Positions 15,626 through 22,208 of a stretch of 22,208 nucleotides of DNA are shown here, one piece after another (the first letter of the stretch is position 1; each line of letters starts with the position of its first letter). A program made the position numbers and the translations under genes. The notes under the pieces were generated by a model. That model saw only the letters and a list, made by a program, of their open reading frames with translations. It did not search any database and was not told the origin of the DNA. Source of the DNA: Bacteroidota bacterium (GTDB lineage Bacteria; Bacteroidota; Bacteroidia; Chitinophagales; Chitinophagaceae); assembly GCA_023436425.1 (NCBI GenBank), contig JAEZJD010000047.1, forward strand, positions 1 through 22,208, given 5' to 3'.

Positions 15626-15702
15626 AAGAAAAGCTTTAATCTCAGCCTAACAATTTTTGAAGATATAAAAATTTGTTTTCCTTTTGCTTCTCAACATTGT
15701 GC

Positions 15703-16248
15703 ATGCAAATAAAACGCTTAGCAATTTTTTGCGGATCGCAAACAGGAAAAAACGAGTTGTACGTACGTGATGCAAAACGGCTTGCGCAGATCATTGCCGA
15801 TAAGCATGTAGAATTGATTTTTGGTGGTGGGAAAAACGGGTTGATGGGCGTAATTGCTGATGCTGTGATGGAAAAGGGCGGCATTGTTCGTGGCGTTATT
15901 CCGAAAGCACTTGTTGAGTGGGAATCGCAGCATACAAACATCAGTGAACTCCTTGTTGTAGAAGATATGCATGTGCGGAAGCGAAAACTTTTCGAGCTGT
16001 GTGACGGCGCCATCATTTTACCCGGAGGCTTCGGAACGCTCGACGAGCTATTTGAAATACTAACATGGAATCAGTTGTCCATTCACGACAAAAAAGTTTT
16101 CATCTTTAATGCTCATGGATTTTACGATCATTTGATTCAGCATTTAAATCGCTTGAGCGCCGAAGGTTTTTTATATGGAAAACTTGAAGAAAAATTTACT
16201 GTAGTCAACAGCGCTGAGGAGATCGTTCCATTTATCGGCGAAGATTAA
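15703..16248 (+). CDS. LOG-family nucleoside 5'-monophosphate phosphoribohydrolase (TIGR00730)
   Basis: A 181-residue Rossmann-fold enzyme of the LOG/YvdD family, whose members split the N-glycosidic bond of nucleoside monophosphates, including cytokinin nucleotides. ATG 15703 gives MQIKRLAIFCGS, the usual family start; an in-frame TTG at 15673 adds ten residues and is disfavoured. Motifs: FCGSQTG (9-15), FGGGKNGLMG (40-49), MHVRKRKLFE (89-98), and the LOG signature PGGFGTLDELFE (107-118), with Glu115 and Arg92 matching expected catalytic positions. The in vivo substrate in bacteria is often unclear. Its 3' end overlaps the convergent beta-barrel gene by 17 bases. Confidence 0.93.
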   Translation: MQIKRLAIFCGSQTGKNELYVRDAKRLAQIIADKHVELIFGGGKNGLMGVIADAVMEKGGIVRGVIPKALVEWESQHTNISELLVVEDMHVRKRKLFELCDGAIILPGGFGTLDELFEILTWNQLSIHDKKVFIFNAHGFYDHLIQHLNRLSAEGFLYGKLEEKFTVVNSAEEIVPFIGED

Positions 16249-16831
16249 AATTGTACCCCACGTTTAAAACAGGACGGGTGCCATAAGGTGAATTGCGGTT
16301 TTGTAAGACGTCGTACATAACAGAAATAATAAACTCTCCGGCATCTGAAGGCATCACAAGCCCTCCACCTGCCAGCACGCTTGGTACTATTTCCGAATTA
16401 AGGTTTGACTTGTATTGAGAGGGATTATATGAGGTGGCGTAATACGTTTGGCTTCCAAAAATATAGTTTGCCTCCGGCTGCACCTGAATCATAAAGTTGG
16501 AGATCGGGTACACTCTTCCAAAAAGGTTTAAACCAACAATGCCTTGCCTTGTCTTATTATCGAGCTCACCTCTGTAGTACTGTTTCTGACCAATATAAAG
16601 CAAGTTCATTCCCACGCCTGCAGCAAGTGTTTTGTTGAATCTGTAGCCTGCCTGTGGTGCCAGATTGATCAACGTATAGCTGCCGAACGCTGCACCAAAG
16701 TTGCCTCCGACGAAAACCTTGTCCTTTCTAAATCCTTTCTCGACCTGCTGTTCTTCTTTTGGTTGCTCATCCTGCGCAAAAGAAAAAACATTCAAAACCA
16801 GGCAGCATATAATTGTAAAAAAATACCTCAT
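16232..16831 (-). CDS. Outer-membrane beta-barrel protein
   Basis: A 199-residue protein from ATG 16831. A signal peptide (MRYFFTIICCLVLNVFSFAQ) is followed by a short charged stretch (DEQPKEEQQVEKGFRKDK), then alternating hydrophobic strands: FVGGNFGAAFGSY, APQAGYRFNKTLAAGVGMN, YRGELDNKTRQGIVGLNLFGRVYP, VQPEANYIFGS, and a final LNVGYNFNLRR. The pattern is that of a small 8-stranded OmpA-like/PF13568-type barrel. An upstream in-frame start at 16891 would bury the signal peptide and overlap the oxidase gene. It begins 13 bases after the FAD-oxidase stop, so the two are probably co-transcribed. Role unknown. Confidence 0.82.
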   Translation of the reverse strand: MRYFFTIICCLVLNVFSFAQDEQPKEEQQVEKGFRKDKVFVGGNFGAAFGSYTLINLAPQAGYRFNKTLAAGVGMNLLYIGQKQYYRGELDNKTRQGIVGLNLFGRVYPISNFMIQVQPEANYIFGSQTYYATSYNPSQYKSNLNSEIVPSVLAGGGLVMPSDAGEFIISVMYDVLQNRNSPYGTRPVLNVGYNFNLRR

Positions 16832-16844
16832 ATTCTGTTTTCCG

Positions 16845-18257
16845 TCACGCATCAAAAATTTTACCCGCATTGAGAATATTGTTTGGGTCAAACAAATTCT
16901 TTATTTGTTTCATCAACCGCATCTGCACCGGATCAAAAACGATCGGCAGATAATCTTTTTGCACAAGACCAATGCCATGTTCGCCGCTTATGGTCCCACC
17001 TAAGCTCTTCACCAGCTGAAAAATCTCTACGATGCCGTGCTTTAACGAACCGTTCCATTCGTCATCGCTCAGATCACCTTTTATAATATTTACATGCAAA
17101 TTTCCATCACCGGCATGGCCGTAACACACTGATTGGAAACCATATTTTTTTCCAATCTCCTTTACACCCTTTAGCAACACCGGCAATTCTGCACGCGGCA
17201 CCACGGTATCTTCTTCTTTGTAAATGGAATGCGACTTCACCGCTTCTCACACTCTTCTTCTCAGCTTCCACAATTCTGATTTTTGCTGCGCATCGTCGGC
17301 AAACAAAATCTCGCCGCAGTCAAACTGCATCACTATTTCCGAAATGCCCTCCATTTCCTTCATCAACACGTCCATGTCATTGCCGTCCACTTCAATGAGC
17401 AGATGTGCCTGCACCTCGTCGTCCATCGGAATGATACAATTGTCAACAAACCGCATCGTCCACTCGATGGCATCTCTTTCCATAAACTCCATCGCACTTG
17501 GCGTGTAGCCGGCAGAAAATATAGCACTCACTGCGGCGCATGCATTTTCCGGGTTTTTGAATGGAACAAGCATCAGAATGTCGTACTTCGGAAAGGGAAT
17601 AAGCTTAAGAACAGCTTTGGTTACTATTCCCAAGGTGCCCTCGCTTCCAACAATTAATTGGGTGAGATTATAACCTGTGGCATTTTTCAACACGTTGGCA
17701 CCTGTCCATATGATCTCACCTGTTGGCAGCACCACTTCCAGGTTTAAAACATAGTCCTTGACAACACCATATTTCACTGCTTTTGGTCCACCACTGTTTT
17801 CAGCAATGTTGCCGCCGATCATACACGAGCCGCGGCTGCTTGGATCGGGCGGATAAAATAGACCTTTTGCTTTGACGGCATCCTGCAATACTTCGGTGAT
17901 TACCGCAGGTTCAGTAGTCACCTGGAGATTTCGCTCATCAATATCAATGATGCGGTTCAGCCGTTCAATCGATAGCAACACACCTCCTAAATGCGGAAGT
18001 GCACCACCGCTTAATCCGGTTCCGGCTGCACGCGGTGTGACAGGTATTTTATGTTGGTTGCACACCTTCAGAACTTCACTTATTTCCTGTGCGTTACCGG
18101 GCTTTAAAACTACATCGGGGAGAAAGTGCAGATCTTCTGTTTCATCGTGCGCATAGTCATTAAGCACTTCGTCATCTACAAAGACGTACGCATCACCAAC
18201 GATCTTTTTGAACGTTGCAAGAAATTCAATAGCCAGCGGCGTTTCAGCGGCAATCAT
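16845..18257 (-). pseudogene. GlcD-like FAD-linked oxidase, interrupted by an in-frame TGA
   Basis: Reads as one frame of 471 codons with a single internal stop, TGA at 17247-17249 (codon 337). Residues 1-336 carry the FAD-binding type 4 domain (PRAAGTGLSGGALP at 75-88, GGNIAENSGGPKAVKYG at 148-164, NATGYNLTQLIVGSEGTLG at 192-210) and the start of the FAD-oxidase C domain up to LWKLRRRV. After the TGA the same frame continues EAVKSHSIYKEED, with GHAGDGNLHVNI and SGEHGIG further on. Family members usually have Gly after RRRV, so a GGA-to-TGA change explains it. Relatives oxidise glycolate or D-lactate. A GTG at 17238-17240 could restart the rest as a separate peptide. It is a recent pseudogene, a two-piece product or a sequence error. 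Confidence 0.85.
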
Positions 18258-18309
18258 ATTTCGATTTGCTATAAAAGTCGTTTAAAACAATTAAACAGGA
18301 AAGACAAAT

Positions 18310-19389
18310 TTACTGGCGGAAGGTTGGACAAAGCGATTGACTTTTATTTCCGCGATACGTATCAAAAATACCTTGTCTGATGAGTGCAAATTCGAATGCG
18401 CCGCGTGTTCCGTTATAAGTTTTCAGCGATGATGCAGTGGCATCGTAAGTGAAAGTGGCAATATAGTCTTTGAAGCCTACACCCACCATTGGAATAAAAG
18501 CTTCATTGTAACGGTAATACAAACCCCCTATCAGGAGGTATTCACCATCGCCGGACAGATTGTAATGAGCATTGGCGCCGCCGACCAACTCAAATGCATT
18601 TGCCTGGTTGGTATAATAAACATTCGGATTTACAATTACCTGGTTGTTCAATTTGAAGCTGCCGTTTAAAAAGCCCGTATATCGAACCGGAACTTTCGTA
18701 TCTGCGCTGTTCGTTGTGGTGAAGAATGATTCGTGCGGCTGATTTACGTGGTGAGCAGAAAAGCCGCCATTCAGGTAAATTTCACTTGTTGGGAAGTACG
18801 CGTAGTTCATGCCTACCTGAAGATCGAAATAGCTGATATTGTTGCTGTTCAACGCAACGGCAGTCGGGATCTTGCTGTCGAAAAAGAAGCCGTTGAATTG
18901 ATCCGGGAATTTTAAATTACTGATGTTTATTTGTTTGTTCGCGTAACCGGCGTTGAAACCAAGGCTCAACAAACTGGAATAACCCAACATCTGGTGATAA
19001 GCCACCGAACCGTAAACTTTGGTAGACGTGAGGTTTCCACTCCCTGCCACATCTCTCAGCACGACACCGCCCAAACCTACCCACCCGTTTTCAAGTCTTT
19101 CGCGGAAAAGTTGCACGTCGCCGTAAACACTCATTGTTTTAAACGGCACCGTCATGATTGATGACCACTGGTTTCTGTAATTAAATCCCAGCCGGTAATT
19201 TCCATCAGGCATAAAGCCGGTGTTGGCAGGATTGGTTGTAAGCGGCGAATAAAAGAATTGAGAAAAATGAAGGTCCTGTGAAAAGGCAGAGGGTGAAAGG
19301 AACAAGGTAAATGGAACGAGCAGAAAGGTACAGACAAAGGTTCTAAACCTTTGTTGCATCAAAACTGATATTTTACCTTTTTCGTTCAT
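18310..19389 (-). CDS. PorP/SprF family type IX secretion membrane protein
   Basis: Outer-membrane beta-barrel that works with the type IX secretion system, typically paired with a type B sorting-domain protein. 359 residues from ATG 19389; ATG 19359 (MQQRFRTF) is also plausible and leaves a cleaner signal peptide ending SPSAFSQ. Family marks: QDLHFSQFFYSPLTTNPANTG right after cleavage, NYRNQWSSI, GLGGVVLRDVAGSG, and successive barrel strands to a C-terminus with CPTF. It starts 28 bases after the stop of the large PKD protein, the usual SprB-like/SprF-like order, so PorP here should be the dedicated partner that helps that protein reach or stay on the surface. Confidence 0.93.
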   Translation of the reverse strand: MNEKGKISVLMQQRFRTFVCTFLLVPFTLFLSPSAFSQDLHFSQFFYSPLTTNPANTGFMPDGNYRLGFNYRNQWSSIMTVPFKTMSVYGDVQLFRERLENGWVGLGGVVLRDVAGSGNLTSTKVYGSVAYHQMLGYSSLLSLGFNAGYANKQINISNLKFPDQFNGFFFDSKIPTAVALNSNNISYFDLQVGMNYAYFPTSEIYLNGGFSAHHVNQPHESFFTTTNSADTKVPVRYTGFLNGSFKLNNQVIVNPNVYYTNQANAFELVGGANAHYNLSGDGEYLLIGGLYYRYNEAFIPMVGVGFKDYIATFTYDATASSLKTYNGTRGAFEFALIRQGIFDTYRGNKSQSLCPTFRQ

Positions 19390-19417
19390 TGATTCATCAA
19401 ATTACCAAATTCTGTAA

Positions 19418-22207
19418 TCATCTGATTAACGTTATATCGCCTTTTTTGCGGGCTTTTGTTCCGTCGAAAAATTCAACGTCCAGCGTGTATGCATACGCAT
19501 CCATTGGAAGCAGTTTTCCCTGGAACGTACCATCCCAGCCAACTCTCTTGTCGTCCGTTTCAAAAACTTTTTGTCCCCAGCGGTTCCAGATCGTAAACCG
19601 CATTTTCGAAATGCCGTAGCCTTTTACGAATATTTTACTGTTTACGTCTCCGCTTGTTGGCGTGAACGCTGTAGGAACATCAACAGCCGGTTCCACCGTG
19701 ACGGACAATGAACTGCAAACTTTGTCGACACACCCATACTGGTTGTAAGCAGTGAGGCAAGGCTGATACGTGCCTGTTTTATTATACTCATGCTGAACGT
19801 CCGCAGTGCTCGTGGTAATCAACGAATCACCGTCGCCGAAATCCCACCGGTACCGAACAGCGCCCGGAGGCGAAGCATTCGTAAATGTGACAGGCGTATT
19901 CAGCCCCGGGGTTGAATGCGTAAATGCAGCAGTCGGTTTGCTGTAAATGTTTATCGTAAATTGTTTTGTGTCTGTTTTGTTGCAGGTGTTGTCGTCCGTC
20001 GCTGTTAGCGTAATGGTGTAAACACCCGGTGAATTGTACGTGTGCGTCGGTACTTTCAGGTCAGAAGTGCTGCCGTCGCCGAAATCCCAGTGGAACTGTA
20101 CGCCGCCGGTGGAGGTGTTGCTAAAAACTGCCGCATACGGCGCACACCCTATGGCAGGTGTTTCGAAATCTGCGGTTACAACTGCAGCGACCTTTAAATC
20201 TTTCACGAGGGTGTCAGGGCTGTTGCAATAAAACGGATCCACTAAAATCAATTTAACCTTGTACGTACCCGGACTTTTGTAAGAGTGAACTACAGGGCTC
20301 ATTCCCCCTGACTGAATGGTGCCGTCACCAAAGTCCCAAATGAAACCATTTGTGTTGGTGGATACTCCGGCGAGCGGCTTGCTCAGGTTTTCGAAGCTGT
20401 ACGAGAAAGACTCACAAGGAGAAAGCTTATTTGTATTGAAATCCAGATCCATTCTATCCGGAATGGCTTTCACAATTGTATAAGTTGTATCGCGTGGAAT
20501 ACATTTGGTTGGATCAATAGCGATCAATGTAACTGTATAAGTTCCGGCGTTTTGATAAGTGTGAGAAATAATCGGTGAAGTTGACTCCGGAGAGTTTGGT
20601 GTTCCATCGCCAAAGTTCCAGATGTAAGATTGCGCTGTTTGAATACTGTCGGTAAAATCTACAGTCAGTGGAATGCAGCCTGAACTTCGTTTTACTCCTT
20701 TAATATATGCTTCCACCTGTCCTCTCGCACCGGAAAGATCAAGATTGATTTTCAACATGGCAAGATTGCAATTGTCCGAAGGATTAAAAGTGCGCCATGC
20801 TCCTGCGGTGGTCGGGAAAGTGCCCCCACCGCTACCCTTGCAGTCCGCGCAAATGGCCTGGTAAATCACGCCATTCTTATCAAACCGACTGGTTCCGCCA
20901 TCCACGTGATCGGGAAAGCCGCCGACTTTCCCCCAAAAACTTCCAAACAATTGCGCTGTTGCATCTTTCTTTAAAACAAAAAAGTAAAAATCTCCGCCAT
21001 CTGTATTTGGCTGAAATGCATCCGGCGTTACCGTTAACCCCGAAGTACCACTACTCGGGTACCCTGTATTGCCACCACCCCATCCGGAGATATAAACGTT
21101 CTCGCAACGATCCACCAAAAAGGCAACTGGCGAAATATTCGGATACGGTCCGCCTGAACCGAAAACCGTGGAGTAAACGTATGCTGATAAATCTTTTTCG
21201 AGCTTCACGATGAACTGCTTGCCACCACCCTGTGACCAGGGAGCCTTAACCGGCCACGATCCACGCGTTTGCCCCATGGCATATGGAAAACCGCTCAAAT
21301 CAAACTGTACGCCGTACACCTGATCGATGTCACTCGTGCCTAAATATGTGGTTTTAATGACTGAAGAACCATCGTTGGCAATAATCGCTACAAAGCCGTC
21401 GGCAGAACCGTGATTAGATGCACCAACCGTACCCGCCGCAGGGCCGGGCAGATTGTTGCTTTCCGTGCCGCCACCGATATAAATTTCGTCGCTGGTAGGG
21501 TGTAGAGAAACAACGTAAGCTGCGTCGTTATTCGCCCCACCAAAATAACTGCTGAAAAGAACTGAAGAAAGGTTTGGATTAAACTTCATAACCACACCAT
21601 CCTGCTGCCCACCAATGGTGGATTGAAACGCATTTTGCACAGGAAACTTTGTCGATCGCGTACAGGAGGCGAGATAAATATTACCCGCTGCATCGAGGTT
21701 TACTTCACTTCTTGCCTCGTCGCCATAATTCTGCTGCAGCGAATTTTCTTTGCCTCCACAGGGACTAATATTCGCGCCGTCATCGGCTTCCCCGCCCCAT
21801 TGCACAGAACCGATTAAGGCAGTTCCGGCAGCATTGAGCTTAGTGACAATAATATCGTACAACCCGCCTTTTTTGGAAACATTCCCGATCGTAGGATAAT
21901 TTGGTGAATCGGTCCTGCCCGCGACAATCAAATTACCCTGACCGTCAACAATTAAACTTTGCGGGAAATCTTCACCGGAGCCGCCAAGGTATGTTGCGTA
22001 AACTCTCTGGCTTCCATCCGGTGTCAGCTTCATAATGCCAATATCGAACGGTCCCGGCAAGCTGTTTGGACATGATGTGCCACTGCCGAACACTGTTTGA
22101 TAAGCACCCGGAGAAACAGGAAAGCCATTGCCGAAAACAATGCCGCCGCCGAACATGCTGCCGTCTGGTCCATAAGTAGCCGTAAAGCCCCAGTTGTCTG
22201 CCGTGCT
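19418..22207 (-). CDS. Large PKD-domain surface protein with type B T9SS sorting tail (5' end beyond window)
   Basis: The frame is open to the window edge (STADNWGFTATYGPDG before MFGGG), so the start is missing; 929 residues are visible. The N-terminal half (~21,000-22,200) has beta-propeller/SBBP-like repeats such as YATYLGGSGEDFPQSLIVD, VLFSSYFGG and YSTVFGSGG. Four PKD-like domains follow, each with WNFGDG or WDFGDG, at about 20,520-20,700, 20,215-20,470, 19,990-20,170 and 19,735-19,930. The last ~85 residues (PTAFTPTSGDVNSKIF, FTIWNRWGQKVFET, GWDGTFQGKLLPMDAYAYTL) are a type B gliding-type C-terminal domain. It is probably an adhesin or surface filament exported by T9SS, with the downstream PorP/SprF protein as partner. 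Confidence 0.92.
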   Translation of the reverse strand, partial: STADNWGFTATYGPDGSMFGGGIVFGNGFPVSPGAYQTVFGSGTSCPNSLPGPFDIGIMKLTPDGSQRVYATYLGGSGEDFPQSLIVDGQGNLIVAGRTDSPNYPTIGNVSKKGGLYDIIVTKLNAAGTALIGSVQWGGEADDGANISPCGGKENSLQQNYGDEARSEVNLDAAGNIYLASCTRSTKFPVQNAFQSTIGGQQDGVVMKFNPNLSSVLFSSYFGGANNDAAYVVSLHPTSDEIYIGGGTESNNLPGPAAGTVGASNHGSADGFVAIIANDGSSVIKTTYLGTSDIDQVYGVQFDLSGFPYAMGQTRGSWPVKAPWSQGGGKQFIVKLEKDLSAYVYSTVFGSGGPYPNISPVAFLVDRCENVYISGWGGGNTGYPSSGTSGLTVTPDAFQPNTDGGDFYFFVLKKDATAQLFGSFWGKVGGFPDHVDGGTSRFDKNGVIYQAICADCKGSGGGTFPTTAGAWRTFNPSDNCNLAMLKINLDLSGARGQVEAYIKGVKRSSGCIPLTVDFTDSIQTAQSYIWNFGDGTPNSPESTSPIISHTYQNAGTYTVTLIAIDPTKCIPRDTTYTIVKAIPDRMDLDFNTNKLSPCESFSYSFENLSKPLAGVSTNTNGFIWDFGDGTIQSGGMSPVVHSYKSPGTYKVKLILVDPFYCNSPDTLVKDLKVAAVVTADFETPAIGCAPYAAVFSNTSTGGVQFHWDFGDGSTSDLKVPTHTYNSPGVYTITLTATDDNTCNKTDTKQFTINIYSKPTAAFTHSTPGLNTPVTFTNASPPGAVRYRWDFGDGDSLITTSTADVQHEYNKTGTYQPCLTAYNQYGCVDKVCSSLSVTVEPAVDVPTAFTPTSGDVNSKIFVKGYGISKMRFTIWNRWGQKVFETDDKRVGWDGTFQGKLLPMDAYAYTLDVEFFDGTKARKKGDITLIR

Positions 22208-22208
22208 C

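Noticed and set aside
17247..17249. TGA read as selenocysteine or as glycine by a changed code
   Set aside because: The site aligns with glycine rather than a redox Cys/Sec, no selenocysteine-insertion hairpin was evident, and other genes in the window end normally at TGA.

Overview
The window looks like chromosome from a Bacteroidota bacterium, most likely a Chitinophagaceae-like member of the Chitinophagia. The grounds are three type IX secretion signatures (a type A sorting tail, a type B gliding-type C-terminus and a PorP/SprF membrane protein), a TTG / TAnnTTTG promoter ahead of grpE, lipoprotein signals of Bacteroidota style, and a DUF34/NIF3 gene followed by a coiled-coil zinc-ribbon gene. 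This is inferred from protein and motif resemblance, not from a search.

Layout. Bases 1-413 hold the end of ssb, closed by a clear intrinsic terminator. A malate/lactate-type dehydrogenase (501-1592, +) converges on an operon-like NIF3 plus zinc-ribbon pair (1593-3482, -). A small lipoprotein (3577-3999, +) meets an aquaporin-family channel (4000-4650, -) end to end. A tiny secreted protein made almost only of a T9SS sorting tail (4926-5270) comes before the chaperone pair grpE-dnaJ (5367-7157).

Bases 7158-10138 are an accessory island between dnaJ and a von Willebrand A-domain gene, and the most unusual part of the window. It carries minus-strand genes in decay: a lipoprotein gene with a JAMM-like HxH...SxxD motif, broken by a nonsense codon and a frameshift; an intact small exported protein 9 nt downstream; and a frameshifted paralog of that protein. 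The island is bracketed by two direct copies of a ~122-bp hairpin-containing repeat. Outside each repeat lies a copy of the dnaJ-end/VWA-end junction: the real dnaJ end with a fragment of the VWA 3' end on the left, and a short dnaJ-end-like fragment with the real VWA gene on the right. The layout fits an old insertion that duplicated its target.

Bases 10139-15625 (-) are a tightly packed run read right to left: sodium:solute symporter, O-methyltransferase, glucosaminidase with LysM repeats, hypoxanthine phosphoribosyltransferase and VWA protein. A LOG-family gene (15703-16248, +) diverges from the symporter. Bases 16232-22208 (-) hold, read right to left, a large PKD/propeller secreted protein with a type B sorting tail (cut by the window edge), its PorP/SprF partner, a GlcD-like FAD oxidase interrupted by one in-frame TGA exactly where a glycine is expected, and a small outer-membrane beta-barrel.

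No tRNA, rRNA, CRISPR array, integrase or transposase gene was seen.
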